The translations under genes and the position numbers were made by a program. 49,280 nucleotides of DNA from CAZDET01 sp964504335 (GTDB lineage Bacteria; Bacteroidota; Bacteroidia; Chitinophagales; Saprospiraceae), in assembly GCA_964504335.1 (NCBI GenBank), contig CAZDET010000036.1, positions 1 through 49,280 on the forward strand, written 5' to 3'. The notes under the pieces were generated by a model that was not told the origin of the DNA, made no database searches, and was given only the letters and a program-made list of their open reading frames with translations. Every line of letters starts with the position of its first letter. The stretch's first letter is position 1. Shown one piece after another: positions 7,570 through 17,305 of the stretch.

Positions 7570-8622
7570 ATGCAGAACATCACCAAACCGACCCTCCTGC
7601 TCGACGAGCGACGGTGCCGCCGCAACATCGAAAAAATGGCGGCTAAGGCCCGACGGCACGGCCTGATCTTTCGGCCCCATTTCAAAACGCATCAATCCCT
7701 GGAAGTAGGGAGGTGGTTCCGGGAAGCGGGGGTAGATCGGATTACGGTTTCTTCGCTGGACATGGCGACCTATTTTGCGCAGGAGTGGACCAATATCACC
7801 GTCGCCTTCCCCGTCAATATTCTGGAGATTAATACCATCAATGACCTGGCTGCGACGATCACCTTGCAGCTCCTGGTCGAATCGGAAGAAGCTATTGCCT
7901 TCCTCGCCGAAAGAGTGATGCATCCCCTATCCTTATTTATCAAAATCGATGTAGGGTACGGACGCACCGGCATCCCCTCCGATGATTTCTCAAAAATCGA
8001 GGCGTTACTGCGCTGTATTAATGCGGCCGAGCAACTGCGGTTCAGTGGGTTTTTAGCCCACGCCGGCCATACCTACGGGTGTCGCGGCCGGGCGCAAGTG
8101 CTCGATATTCACAACCAGTCGCTTCGAAAGATGGCGGCGCTCAAAGAGCGCTATCCCGACAGCTTTATTTCCATTGGCGATACCCCGGGTTGCAGCCTGG
8201 CCGAGCAATTCAACGGCGTGGATGAAATCCGGCCCGGCAACTTTGTATTTTACGACCTGACGCAGGCGCAGATCGGCTCCAATACCATCGACGAGATTGC
8301 GGTGGCCCTGGCCTGCCCCGTGGTGGCCACCCACCCTGCCAGAAATGAATTGGTCATTTACGGAGGCGGGGCGCACCTGTCGAAAGATCGGCTGGAAGAC
8401 CCACCGTACGGCACCATTTACGGGAAGATTGCCCGACCCGCCGATGGAGGATGGCAAGGGCTGATATCCGGCATGTACGTGAAAAAGCTCTCTCAAGAAC
8501 ACGGGATCGTGCACGTGCCGGATTCGGAAATCGATCAGCATCCCGTCGGGAGTTACCTGTTGGTACTTCCAGTGCATTCGTGCATGACGGCCCTCGCCAT
8601 GCGATCGTACACGTTCATTTAG
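7570..8622 (+). CDS. D-threonine aldolase / D-serine dehydratase-like PLP enzyme
   Basis: This 350-residue protein has an alanine-racemase-type N-terminal barrel and the DSD1-like C-terminal domain. The PLP-binding Lys is in FRPHFKTHQS (near residue 40). Further conserved parts are LFIKIDVGYGRTG, SIGDTPGCS and DEIRPGNFVFYDLTQ. The HSC pair in LPVHSCMTALAM fits the His-x-Cys zinc site of D-serine dehydratase and D-threonine aldolase relatives. Such enzymes act on D-3-hydroxy amino acids in the cytoplasm. The protein ends only about 12 residues after the HSC motif, shorter than I expect for the family, so slight C-terminal truncation is possible. It is divergent from the CHAT gene. Confidence 0.85.
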   Translation: MQNITKPTLLLDERRCRRNIEKMAAKARRHGLIFRPHFKTHQSLEVGRWFREAGVDRITVSSLDMATYFAQEWTNITVAFPVNILEINTINDLAATITLQLLVESEEAIAFLAERVMHPLSLFIKIDVGYGRTGIPSDDFSKIEALLRCINAAEQLRFSGFLAHAGHTYGCRGRAQVLDIHNQSLRKMAALKERYPDSFISIGDTPGCSLAEQFNGVDEIRPGNFVFYDLTQAQIGSNTIDEIAVALACPVVATHPARNELVIYGGGAHLSKDRLEDPPYGTIYGKIARPADGGWQGLISGMYVKKLSQEHGIVHVPDSEIDQHPVGSYLLVLPVHSCMTALAMRSYTFI

Positions 8623-8828
8623 CTCCATTCAGCCCCGATGCCGCACATATGATTGGTCTGAAAGCCCAACCCGATTTAACACGGGTATAAAAAGGTCGCT
8701 AGGAGACCGTGGTGCTCCCAGAAAATGAACCACTTCCCATTCGACATCCGTGCGATTCCTGAAATTAAACTAGGCCAATAGCGCCGAAACGGCTTATATT
8801 TAAAGGATCAACCAAAACCGCCCACAAA

Positions 8829-9236
8829 ATGACCAAGGAATTATGGATCAATCTTCCGGTTGTTGATCTAACCAAAACGAAAGCATTTTTTCAAGCACTT
8901 GGCTTCGAGGTTACCCTGGATACCCCTAATATGGTCGGGTTTAAAATTGGAGAAAAGCAAATCCAAGTGATGATGGTCGAGCATTCGGTCTTTCAGCGGT
9001 ACAGTGCACACGGAATCGCTGATACGAGGGAGGGGGCAGAAATACTGCTTTCCTTCGACGCCGCCACTCGCACCCATGTGGATAAGATGACCGAACGGGT
9101 TCGGCAAGCCGGAGGTACCATCTTCGCGGAGCCGAGTGACATCGAGGGATGGATGTACGGATTCGGCTTTACCGACCCGGACGGCCACCGTTGGAATATG
9201 GTGTATTTCGACTGGGATAAGATGCCGGGGAGATAG
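8829..9236 (+). CDS. VOC-family (glyoxalase-like) protein
   Basis: This 135-residue protein has two beta-alpha-beta-beta-beta half-modules. The first begins LWINLPVVDLTKTKAFFQALGF and the second includes AGGTIFAEPSDI and FTDPDGHRWNMVYFDWDKM. The family covers glyoxalases, dioxygenases and resistance proteins. The sequence type (LxxNLPVxDLxkskaFFxaLGF) belongs to a common uncharacterised VOC group, so no substrate is given. A TATATTTA box at about 8799-8806 could serve as a weak promoter. It ends 7 bp before the convergent MscS gene. Confidence 0.88.
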   Translation: MTKELWINLPVVDLTKTKAFFQALGFEVTLDTPNMVGFKIGEKQIQVMMVEHSVFQRYSAHGIADTREGAEILLSFDAATRTHVDKMTERVRQAGGTIFAEPSDIEGWMYGFGFTDPDGHRWNMVYFDWDKMPGR

Positions 9237-9243
9237 ATTAAGA

Positions 9244-10146
9244 TTACGGAGTGACATCGCTAGACTGGCCGTTGTGTTCTTTTCTGAACTTCACATAATT
9301 GACTAGACGGCGCACGGTCTTTTTGCGAATTTCTCGCTCCCGATCGCGGTTGACTTCGTGCATGGTATATTGAAACTTTAAGAGCAATGTATCTTTGCTG
9401 ATTTCCTCAATCTTGAGGTTAAAACTGTCTTTTACAATGAATTCGTGGTAGTCGCTGATACTCAGGATGAGATTTGCTTCCAGATCTTCGATCGTCGTCA
9501 GAAATTTGATGTCTATTTCGAAGGGAACACTCACTTTTTTGATTTGTTTTTTGGTATAGTTTATGATGTCGCTGGTAAACACTTTGTGATTGGGGAGGAA
9601 AATGATATTGTCGTCGTTATTCAAGAGCGAAACCTTGGTCAAATTGAGGTCAATAATTTTCCCTTTTTGTTCTCCGATTTTCACGTAATCACCGATACTA
9701 ACCTCCCGGGAGAAGGTGATAATGATGCCACTGATAATTTCATTCAGGTAATCTTTAGTGACGATGGCGATGGCCGCGGCCACGATACTCAGACTGGTGA
9801 AAAGTGCGATGTGGTCGATTCCGAAAATGGCGAGGACGGTGATAATGAACGCCCCGACCACCAGAAGGTAAAAGACGTTGTTCAGGCCGATCGTCACATT
9901 GTCCGAATTGCCCCGGGTGATTTTCTTTCGGCGGCGATAAATAAAAGCAAGCGAAATGATCGAAAGGTGAGCACCGAGCACAAACAGGACAAAATTGAGG
10001 ACCGCACCGATGATGGTACTCGAAATACCGAAATCAATCAATAAGGCGGTAAGCCTCGGCTGGTAAACGAGCAAGGCCGAAAAAAGAACGAATTTTAGAA
10101 TGCGCAGTAGCAGGGGCATACGTTTTGATCGGTTATAATGATCCAA
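9244..10146 (-). CDS. MscS-family mechanosensitive ion channel
   Basis: This 300-residue protein has four N-terminal hydrophobic segments (about residues 11-30, 38-66, 90-108 and 113-148). The last, rich in Ala and Ile, is followed by SIGDYVKIGEQKGKIIDLNL and FLPNHKVFTSDIINYTKK, the signature of the MscS beta domain. A cytoplasmic alpha/beta domain follows, with a charged C-terminus. MscS channels release osmolytes on hypo-osmotic shock. It is convergent with the VOC gene and divergent from the caspase-NACHT gene. A TATCTTTG promoter box lies about 47 bp upstream of the start. Confidence 0.9.
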   Translation of the reverse strand: MDHYNRSKRMPLLLRILKFVLFSALLVYQPRLTALLIDFGISSTIIGAVLNFVLFVLGAHLSIISLAFIYRRRKKITRGNSDNVTIGLNNVFYLLVVGAFIITVLAIFGIDHIALFTSLSIVAAAIAIVTKDYLNEIISGIIITFSREVSIGDYVKIGEQKGKIIDLNLTKVSLLNNDDNIIFLPNHKVFTSDIINYTKKQIKKVSVPFEIDIKFLTTIEDLEANLILSISDYHEFIVKDSFNLKIEEISKDTLLLKFQYTMHEVNRDREREIRKKTVRRLVNYVKFRKEHNGQSSDVTP

Positions 10147-10192
10147 GGAGTTGCACGGAAGAACGATACATTCTTTCTTACAGTTCGGGAAT

Positions 10193-10200
10193 CAAAGATA
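10193..10200 (-). promoter_or_regulatory. -7 promoter box for the MscS gene
   Basis: TATCTTTG on the minus strand matches the Bacteroidota TAnnTTTG box and lies 47 bp before the MscS start codon at 10146. No clean TTG is present at the usual -33 distance, so confidence is moderate. Confidence 0.4.
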
Positions 10201-10272
10201 ACTTCAAGTAGGCTATCAGCGGTGTTGCACGTCGCTGGCCTGTTGCGTATTATAGCATTACAGCATTAACCC

Positions 10273-13200
10273 ATGAAGCCATCCCGCGGCCAAGGTCGCC
10301 AATCGACATACAACAACGCATCCACTACCCGGAGCAACCACATCCTCGCCATTGCTATCGACGCCTACAGCGGCGGCCAGCCCCTCTTACAGCATCCGGT
10401 GGCCGAATGCGAGCGCCTGATTGAGTTGCTAACGGATCGCTACGATTTCCATCCCCGCCACATCCGGCGGATGTACAATGGAATCGCTACCCGCGACGTG
10501 CTGCGCGACGAATTGTACGAACTCCCGGAATCCCTGGGCCCGAATGACAATCTGCTGCTCCTGTTTGCCGGACACGGCTACTACGACGAAACCATCGACG
10601 AGGGCTACTGGATTCCAGTGGATGCGCCGCTTTTGAACAAGCGGAGTGAGGCCGAGGATATCTATTTCCCGTTCCAGCGCATTGTGAAGTTTTTAAATCG
10701 GGCGGCGATTCATCACATTGTCTTCGTCATTGACTCCTGCTTTGGCGGTAAATTCGGACAAGTGACGATGAAGGTGCCTTCCAACCTCCCGGGCGGAGAA
10801 CAGGATAAGCCTTCCCGCTGGGTGATGACCTCGGGAAGGATCGAATTAGTAGCGGATGACAGCCCCTTCGCCCACGCTATGTGGGATACCCTTTTCCAAA
10901 ATACGCAGGCCCGGCTTCCGCTGCCCCTATTGTATGCCGGCATTCGCACCAGGATGGGGCCGGAGGCTACCCAAACCGCCTATTGCGACCAAATCGTTGA
11001 AGGGGGAGCCAAAGGAGGGGAATTTACCTTTCACTTACAGTCAACAGCGGCGGCAACAGCTGCCCCGGAACTGCTCCATCCGCCAGGCCTTCTCCGGCGA
11101 TTACGGCAAGGGTCGGCGGCTTACTTGAACTATTTGAAGCAGGGCCGCTTCGCGCGCATGCAGTTCGAGCGCCTGCTCTTGCCGGATGCGCAAGCGGAGT
11201 TGCTCGACGTGCCCGTATCTCGGGCAGATGGAGCCACCCCCCTACGTCGGGCGCTGGAACACTTGTGGTCCAACCCCCAGCCACACACGCTCCTCTGTGG
11301 AGAGGGCGGCACGGGCAAAACGGTTTCCTGTGTACGGCTCTGGGAAGAATTGCTGGAGCAGGGGGAAGAAGCACCGGTCCCCATCTTCCTCCCCTTGAAT
11401 GAATACAACGCGGCTACCCCATCGGAGCGGGAACACCGCCACTTTCTCTTCCAATTTATCGCCCGCGAGTATTTAGACGACGCCCGGTTGGAGCCTAACC
11501 TGGAAGAGGCCCTGAAGCAATTGTTCCGAGAACAGCAAGGCCACCCTACCGCCATCCTGCTACTCGATGGTTTCAATGAAGTAGCCACCGAAAAACGGGC
11601 GTTGATGGTCGAGTTGGCCGAATTTGTACGCCGGGCGAAAGGCGTACAAATTCTGGTCACCTCCCGCTACGAAATGCGCCACTTCGCCTGGACCGAAGGG
11701 TTCGAGCGGCTCGATCTGCTACCGCTGACCAAGGAACAAATAGCGGACTACCTGGCACAAAACCAAACCCCGCTGCCGGAAGACAAAGAAGTGGCGACAC
11801 TCCTCCGAAATCCGATGATGCTTACGCTCTACACCGGGACCAATCACCTCTCGGCTCAATTTGCGGAGGATGCGCGCATTCACTTCCGCCCACGGGTCAG
11901 TTCCAGGGGAGAACTGCTGCACAACTTCATCGAAGGCCTCCTGGCCAAATATCTATTGGACAATGCGTTGAACCCGGATCGCGACCGGGAATTTCTCTGG
12001 CAGGCATTCCTGTTACGGCACTTGCTGCCCTACCTGGCGCATCGCCTGGTGGAGGAGGGGCAATACTTCATCTACAGCCGCAAATTGCTCAATCCGGCAT
12101 TCAATTTTAAATCGGTGATTGGGGCGGCCTATGACTTCTTTTCGAGCTTCGACTTCACTGATCTCTATCCGGCCTTCGAGGGGCAGCGGCGGGAATTGGC
12201 CTTCGGCATCGGCGCGGCGGATTACGATGCCCAGGAGGCCCGTAATCGCCGCATCCGAATGGAACTGACGCAGCGGCTGTTTCTATTGTCCGAGGAAGGA
12301 GATACTCTGCGTCTGCTGCACCAGACGTTTCGCGATTATTTCGCGGCCGTGCACGTGCTGCGGAGCCTGGAAATCAGCCTTGCACAGAACCGACAACTGC
12401 CGCCGGAAGTACGCTTTTTCCCAACTACCTTACACGCACGGCCACTCGATTTTTACGTCCGCCAATTGGTGGGCGAGCTGGAGGGAGAACACTACCACTC
12501 ACCTGTCTATCTGCCGGAGGAGCGCCGATGGAGTGTCGATCACGTGCAAACCGATAACCTGTTGGGGCAACTACTGGAGCTATGCCGGGGCGTTTCGGAT
12601 GACCTTCAATTGGGCTACACGATCTGGAATATTCTGACTATCTGGCGGGAACAGCGCGGCGAACTAAGCGGTACCGATCTGCGGCAACTGACCTTCCAGG
12701 ATAGTACCTTCAATGGGTGCCGGCTTTCGCGCCCGGGGCTGGTTACTCGCCTGGATGGAGCCACCATCGCGGGGCGAAACTTCTTTCCTCCGGGCCATTC
12801 CAGCAAAGTTTACAGCGCGGTTTTCAGCCCCAACGGGAAGCACCTGCTAACAGCTTCCTTCGACAACTCGATCAAGACCTGGGATGCAGCTACCGGAACG
12901 TGTCTATCGACCTTCCGCAGGGGGCTGCACCGGGTGCGCAAGGCGATATACAGTCCGGATGGACTAACGATCCTAACCATCGTCCGATACAAGGAAGTCA
13001 AGGTATGGGATGCCAGCACGGGTGATCTCCTCGCGGTACTGAAGGGCCACGAAAAAGAAGTGAATTCGGCGGCCTTCAGCCCGGACGGCAGCCGGATTCT
13101 AACTGCTTCCGACGATGGTACCATCAAAATCTGGGATGCCTACGGCGAAACCTGCCTGGCTACCATTCCGCTTCATTCGGGAAATGTCAGCAGTGCCGTT

Positions 13201-14700
13201 TTCCATCCGGACGGCACAAGGATTCTAACCGGTCATTACGATACCACCGCGAAAATCTGGGATGCCGATACCGGCGCGCTTCTGCAGACACTGGAAGGCC
13301 ATACGCGTGAAGTAAACAGCGTCGCCTACAGCCCCGACGGCAACCGGATTGCTACCGGATCGAGAGACGGTACAGCTCGTATCTGGGATCCCTCTTCAGG
13401 TGCCTGCCTGCTGACGCTGCAGGGCCATAAGGATCGGGTCACCAGTGTAGTATTCAGCCCGGATTCAGCTAACTTACTAACGGCTGCCGAGGATAAGATG
13501 GCCAGGGTTTGGGACCTGACTACCGGCGATTGTTTACTCACATGCCGGGGCCATGCGCGCGAGATCAATCAAGCCACCTACAGCCCCGATGGCAAATACG
13601 TACTGACAGCTTCAAACGATCACACATCCAGGGTATGGGATGCCGCCACCGGCGATTGCCTGCTGAAACTCAGCGGTTATTCCGCTGAGGTAAACGGGGC
13701 CGCCTACCATCCGGATGGCACCCGCATCCTGACCGCCGGCTACGACCGGACTACCAAAGTATGGGATGCTGCTTCCGGCACCTGCCTGTTGGTGCTTCAG
13801 GGCCATAGCCGAGGGATTAGCAGTGCCGAATACAGCCCCGACGGCACTTGCATCCTAACCGGCTCGCGCGATTACCTGGCCAAGGTATGGGATGCCGCCA
13901 CCGGCGCCTGCCTGCTCACTCTGAAAGGGCATACCGGCAAAATCAGACGGGCGGCCTACCGTCCGGATGGGCAGCGCATCCTGACGGCCTCCCACGACCG
14001 GACCGCCAAGGTGTGGGATGCCGATAGCGGCGACTGCCTCATTACCCTCGACGGCCACTACCGGGAAGTAAACGATGCTTCCTACGCCCCGGACGGTCGA
14101 CGGATCGTCACGGCCTCCAAAGATAAATCTGCCCACATCTGGGACGCGGAAACTGGTGCGTCTCTGGCCCGCCTACGGGGCCATAACAGCGGGGTTAATA
14201 CGGCGGCCTTCAGCCCGGATGGGCGGCAGGTGATTACGGCGGCTCATGATCGGAAGGCCAAAATCTGGGACGCCGCTACCGGCCGCTGCCTGCTGACCCT
14301 CCAGGGGCATACCCACTACGTCACCAGTGCTGTTTATGAGCCGGGTGGCGCGCGCGTCCTGACGGCCTCCTACGATCGAACGGCGAAGGTGTGGGATGCC
14401 ACCACGGGCGAATGCCTGCTCACACTGAAGGGGCACACGCGCGAAGTAAATGGAGCCACCTTTCGCCCCGATGGTGCTCGAATTCTGACGGCCTCCCACG
14501 ATCATACCGTGAAAGTATGGGATGCCGAGACGGGAAATTGCCTGATGACGCTATTCAATATTCCCGGGCTGTACATCCAGGGTTGTGATTTTCGGAATCT
14601 CGATCCCGAGTCTCCATTATCCAATCGGGTCATTGAGGATTTACGCAGCTACGGAGGGCTGCTGACGGAGGAGGATGCAGCGCGGTGGGAGGGCATGTAA
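10273..14700 (+). CDS. caspase-NACHT-WD40 (14-blade) STAND-type effector
   Basis: This 1475-residue cytoplasmic protein has three parts. Residues about 22-165 are a caspase/metacaspase p20-like domain with an intact His-Cys dyad: LLFAGHGYY (H101) and FVIDSCFGGK (C156). Residues about 320-500 are a NACHT-type NTPase with Walker A GEGGTGKT (Lys near 349) and Walker B AILLLDGFNEV (about 427-437). A helical arm follows to about 760 (LLHQTFRDYFAAVHVL). A short pentapeptide-like stretch (LRQLTFQDSTFNGC) precedes 14 WD40 repeats (residues 841-1428), then a 47-residue tail. By analogy with STAND proteins and bacterial NLR-like defence ATPases, ligand sensing by the propellers would allow NACHT oligomerisation and caspase activation. 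It appears to be a stand-alone gene. The trigger and target are unknown. Confidence 0.9.
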   Translation: MKPSRGQGRQSTYNNASTTRSNHILAIAIDAYSGGQPLLQHPVAECERLIELLTDRYDFHPRHIRRMYNGIATRDVLRDELYELPESLGPNDNLLLLFAGHGYYDETIDEGYWIPVDAPLLNKRSEAEDIYFPFQRIVKFLNRAAIHHIVFVIDSCFGGKFGQVTMKVPSNLPGGEQDKPSRWVMTSGRIELVADDSPFAHAMWDTLFQNTQARLPLPLLYAGIRTRMGPEATQTAYCDQIVEGGAKGGEFTFHLQSTAAATAAPELLHPPGLLRRLRQGSAAYLNYLKQGRFARMQFERLLLPDAQAELLDVPVSRADGATPLRRALEHLWSNPQPHTLLCGEGGTGKTVSCVRLWEELLEQGEEAPVPIFLPLNEYNAATPSEREHRHFLFQFIAREYLDDARLEPNLEEALKQLFREQQGHPTAILLLDGFNEVATEKRALMVELAEFVRRAKGVQILVTSRYEMRHFAWTEGFERLDLLPLTKEQIADYLAQNQTPLPEDKEVATLLRNPMMLTLYTGTNHLSAQFAEDARIHFRPRVSSRGELLHNFIEGLLAKYLLDNALNPDRDREFLWQAFLLRHLLPYLAHRLVEEGQYFIYSRKLLNPAFNFKSVIGAAYDFFSSFDFTDLYPAFEGQRRELAFGIGAADYDAQEARNRRIRMELTQRLFLLSEEGDTLRLLHQTFRDYFAAVHVLRSLEISLAQNRQLPPEVRFFPTTLHARPLDFYVRQLVGELEGEHYHSPVYLPEERRWSVDHVQTDNLLGQLLELCRGVSDDLQLGYTIWNILTIWREQRGELSGTDLRQLTFQDSTFNGCRLSRPGLVTRLDGATIAGRNFFPPGHSSKVYSAVFSPNGKHLLTASFDNSIKTWDAATGTCLSTFRRGLHRVRKAIYSPDGLTILTIVRYKEVKVWDASTGDLLAVLKGHEKEVNSAAFSPDGSRILTASDDGTIKIWDAYGETCLATIPLHSGNVSSAVFHPDGTRILTGHYDTTAKIWDADTGALLQTLEGHTREVNSVAYSPDGNRIATGSRDGTARIWDPSSGACLLTLQGHKDRVTSVVFSPDSANLLTAAEDKMARVWDLTTGDCLLTCRGHAREINQATYSPDGKYVLTASNDHTSRVWDAATGDCLLKLSGYSAEVNGAAYHPDGTRILTAGYDRTTKVWDAASGTCLLVLQGHSRGISSAEYSPDGTCILTGSRDYLAKVWDAATGACLLTLKGHTGKIRRAAYRPDGQRILTASHDRTAKVWDADSGDCLITLDGHYREVNDASYAPDGRRIVTASKDKSAHIWDAETGASLARLRGHNSGVNTAAFSPDGRQVITAAHDRKAKIWDAATGRCLLTLQGHTHYVTSAVYEPGGARVLTASYDRTAKVWDATTGECLLTLKGHTREVNGATFRPDGARILTASHDHTVKVWDAETGNCLMTLFNIPGLYIQGCDFRNLDPESPLSNRVIEDLRSYGGLLTEEDAARWEGM
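12793..14556 (+). repeat. 14 tandem WD40 repeats, each exactly 126 bp
   Basis: From 12793 the sequence divides into 14 units of 42 codons with no insertion or deletion. The consensus is GH...V..A.YSPDG.RILTAS.D.TAKVWDA.TG.CLLTL. Units 1-4 are the most divergent (unit 2 starts RG and unit 4 LH in place of GH). Units 8-14 are the most alike. Fourteen blades fit two seven-bladed propellers. Confidence 0.95.
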
Positions 14701-14710
14701 CGGGAGGATT

Positions 14711-14743
14711 GTGCCCCTGGGAGAGCCAAAGCCCCAGGGGCAC
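14711..14743. terminator. bidirectional terminator hairpin
   Basis: GTGCCCCTGGG (14711-14721) pairs perfectly with CCCAGGGGCAC (14733-14743) across an 11-nt loop. It lies between the stops of the caspase-NACHT gene (14700) and the convergent T9SS cargo gene (14752). No strong U-run follows on either strand, as is common in Bacteroidota. Confidence 0.75.
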
Positions 14744-14751
14744 AAAGACAC

Positions 14752-16167
14752 TTACTCCTTAACCACCTGAACTACCCGCTGTCGGCCAGTAGCATCGCTT
14801 ACCCGCAGGAAGTAAACACCTGGCTGCAGATGATCGGTGGGAAGGGCGGCCTGCCCGTTGCCCATCCTTTTTCGGATAACGGGATTACCCGACTGATCAA
14901 AAAGATCCAGTTGTACCGATTGTGGTCGTTCTTTTTCTTCCACCGAGACGCTCAAATCGGTAGTGAACGGATTGGGGAAAACGGTTAAACGCAGGAAGTC
15001 ATCGGGATCGAATACGTCGAGGACGATATCTTCAAAGATACCTGCCTGACCGTCTTTAAAGGGGGTAGCTCGTACTTCGTAGATCCCGACCTGAATGGGA
15101 CGTCCGGAGAAATTCCCACGGCTATCTCCAAACCAGGCGTAGGGGGCGAAATTTTCGGTTCGGTTAATCACCTCTTCAACCGGGCAAGTGGCGCAAGGTC
15201 GGAAAGTACCCTCAAATCGTACGAAATCGACCGGCATATCGGGTTGCACGGTGAGGTTGAAAAAATCGGGGAAAAACTCCACACTGCCTCGCACTGGCTG
15301 GCCGGCAAAAATGAGTTCGAGAAATAATTCATCCGTATCCGCGTCGTAGATGCTGTAGGTCTCCAATTGAGGTCGGGGCCCTCCCGTTGGGGGCAGGACC
15401 GTCAGGTGAATGGGAATAACAATTTCTTCTCGAAAAAAGCTCCCGGGAAACTGAATGCGTAAAATGATCGAAAAGTCGTATTCGCCTTCGGGCAGGTTGC
15501 GGGCATCGATACCGACCGGATTGTTGCCGTCTTGCCAGGTAGCGGGAGCCTGGACGATGCCGGGCGGAAAGGACACTCCCACGATTTCGTCGTAATCGTA
15601 GGCTTCCGGACCGTCATTCCAGAAAATGTCCTCCGTCGTCTGTGTGCCGGAAACGATACGGAGCTCATTTCCCTGAACGTCCAGCCAAAAGAAGGCAAGT
15701 GACTTCTCCCCCAGCAGGTTACCGCGGCCCCGCGGATGGTCGTAGTACTTCACGGTAATGACGTGGTAGCCGAAGGGGAAATCGTCGGGAGAACCCTTGT
15801 AGTCACCGGTGTTTGGGTTATCTCCGAAGAGCGTGTAGGGATAGACGTTTTCGGTGCGCACTCGGTTGCCGTCGATGAAGTAGACGGCGCTCTGTACTTG
15901 AAAGGGATCCGATACAACACTTTCCGGATCCAGTTGGAAAGAGAAGCCTTCCGGAAAATCGCTTTGGAACAACACCGGAGCTAAAGGCGGATTCACTGGA
16001 AATAGCTCATCCGTAGCGGCATTAACGATGTAGTTAAATTCAAATTCGGCTGCCGCTCGAAAGGTGCAAAAAGGAACGACCAAAAGAATTAAAGCAACCG
16101 CTTTTAGACGGAAGCCTGCGATCATTGATCGAAAGGGGAAATAATCGGTTGGGGAAACGTGCTTCAT
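14752..16167 (-). CDS. T9SS type-A cargo protein of unknown function
   Basis: This 471-residue protein is read from the ATG at 16167; another in-frame ATG at 16125 is possible. A signal peptide ends near the Ala-rich AVALILLVVPFCTFRAAAEF. The middle has two related beta-rich parts (SAVYFIDGNRVRTENVYPYT and FRPCATCPVEEVINRTENFA), both running on to a Y-x-x-FGD motif (TLFGD, AWFGD). The last 80 residues are a type-A T9SS sorting domain, VFPNPFTTDLSVSV to GVYFLRVSDATGRQ, so the protein is exported through the outer membrane and attached or released. Its own activity is not recognised. It shares the terminator at 14711. Confidence 0.8.
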   Translation of the reverse strand: MKHVSPTDYFPFRSMIAGFRLKAVALILLVVPFCTFRAAAEFEFNYIVNAATDELFPVNPPLAPVLFQSDFPEGFSFQLDPESVVSDPFQVQSAVYFIDGNRVRTENVYPYTLFGDNPNTGDYKGSPDDFPFGYHVITVKYYDHPRGRGNLLGEKSLAFFWLDVQGNELRIVSGTQTTEDIFWNDGPEAYDYDEIVGVSFPPGIVQAPATWQDGNNPVGIDARNLPEGEYDFSIILRIQFPGSFFREEIVIPIHLTVLPPTGGPRPQLETYSIYDADTDELFLELIFAGQPVRGSVEFFPDFFNLTVQPDMPVDFVRFEGTFRPCATCPVEEVINRTENFAPYAWFGDSRGNFSGRPIQVGIYEVRATPFKDGQAGIFEDIVLDVFDPDDFLRLTVFPNPFTTDLSVSVEEKERPQSVQLDLFDQSGNPVIRKRMGNGQAALPTDHLQPGVYFLRVSDATGRQRVVQVVKE

Positions 16168-16568
16168 GATGGATAGTTTTACTATGTATAAATGCTTGTT
16201 TGAATATACTACCAGCATATCCTGGCTGCGTTCGATGCTTGCCGGATACCAGAAACCTATAAATCTCTGAATCTACCGTTAGAAGTTAGCTTTGTGCCGT
16301 GATCGACGAAGGAGTTACGCTACGGTGCGATATTATGACTATTCTGATAAATGAGATATGAAAAAAATCATCGGGAAACCTGACTTTGGTAAGCTGGTTT
16401 TTCCCGAATCTCCTGAAGCGGGTCATTCCAGGTGAGCACGTGGAGCCTCCACCCACGATCTACACGTTGGAGAATGGCCATATAGTTCTCCTCGTTGCGG
16501 CAGGTAGGACCGTTGCGTCCATATGCATCGGAATTAATGGGAGCAACAATTGTTTCGTGTGGGGGCTA
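16168..16568. other. intergenic stretch without a recognised gene
   Basis: This 401-bp gap lies between two minus-strand genes. I see no conserved reading frame; the longest plus-strand candidate after ATG near 16358 is only about 25 codons. A TAGCTTTG box at about 16287 on the plus strand matches TAnnTTTG but lacks a TTG at -33, and no gene follows it. A small GTGGA-GCC-TCCAC hairpin is present near 16440. Confidence 0.4.
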
Positions 16569-17213
16569 CTAAAGGGTTTGGAGGTAGGCTTTGAGTTTCT
16601 GAGATCGCTCAATGCCATCTTGCGAACTCCGAATGGCAATATCGTAGGTGCCATACAGGCTCTGCACGATATTGCGCAGCATCGGATCGTCGAGGTAAGA
16701 ATAATCTGCTTTTCGAAGTTTGGTGTAATCCAATCGATAGATCAGAAAATCGGCGAAGAAGCGTTCGTTGATTTTTCCCTGCCGCTCGTAGTCTATTTCA
16801 ATACGGGTTTGTTGGGAGTAATACGCTTCCAGTTGTGCCCGAAACTCGAAATTATCGAATAGCTCCAAGTCTCCCGAATTCAGTAAAATGGTGTAGGTAT
16901 TGTTATTGGGAAAATAGGGAATGTCCTGTGCTAAGCTGAATATCTGTGGGGCAACGGCAGCCCGCCCGTCTTTGCGGCCGTACAGGTAGGTGAGTGCGAA
17001 GCGTGCCGTTTGTTTTTTAGCCTCCAAGCTATCGATGTTCATTTGGAGGTGCTCCGTTTCGTGATCCAAATCCGCAATCAGGTTGGTCAGATACTGGGCG
17101 CGCTTTTCCTCATTTCTTGAGTATTCGGCCCAGCGGTTCAGCGAAAATGCAATCGTAATACCAATGATTACAATTGCGATTTCGCCGAGCGCGTATTTCC
17201 AGTTGATTTTCAT
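16569..17213 (-). CDS. DUF6090-like small membrane protein
   Basis: This 214-residue protein has a single N-terminal transmembrane helix (YALGEIAIVIIGITIAFSLN, residues about 7-26) followed by W-A-E and a charged helical region. This start is typical of a Bacteroidota family I recall as DUF6090. The remaining 180 residues are mostly helical (NLIADLDHETEHLQMNIDSL) with a TILLNSGDLELFDN segment, a conserved feature of such proteins. No catalytic motif is seen. It is not tightly linked to either neighbour. Function unknown. Confidence 0.7.
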   Translation of the reverse strand: MKINWKYALGEIAIVIIGITIAFSLNRWAEYSRNEEKRAQYLTNLIADLDHETEHLQMNIDSLEAKKQTARFALTYLYGRKDGRAAVAPQIFSLAQDIPYFPNNNTYTILLNSGDLELFDNFEFRAQLEAYYSQQTRIEIDYERQGKINERFFADFLIYRLDYTKLRKADYSYLDDPMLRNIVQSLYGTYDIAIRSSQDGIERSQKLKAYLQTL

Positions 17214-17305
17214 TGATCGGACTGCTTTTCGTCGATGAAGCTATTTGCATTTGATCAAAATTACAAGTTGACAGGACAGAAAGTTGCTTTTACCGGATGG
17301 ATGGA

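Noticed and set aside
7399..14700. CHAT operon and caspase-NACHT gene as one defence island
   Set aside because: They are on opposite strands with a PLP enzyme, VOC protein and MscS channel between; no other defence genes seen. Kept as separate loci.
16280..16440. Small gene after the TAGCTTTG box
   Set aside because: The only frame is about 25 codons, without recognisable features or a -33 element.
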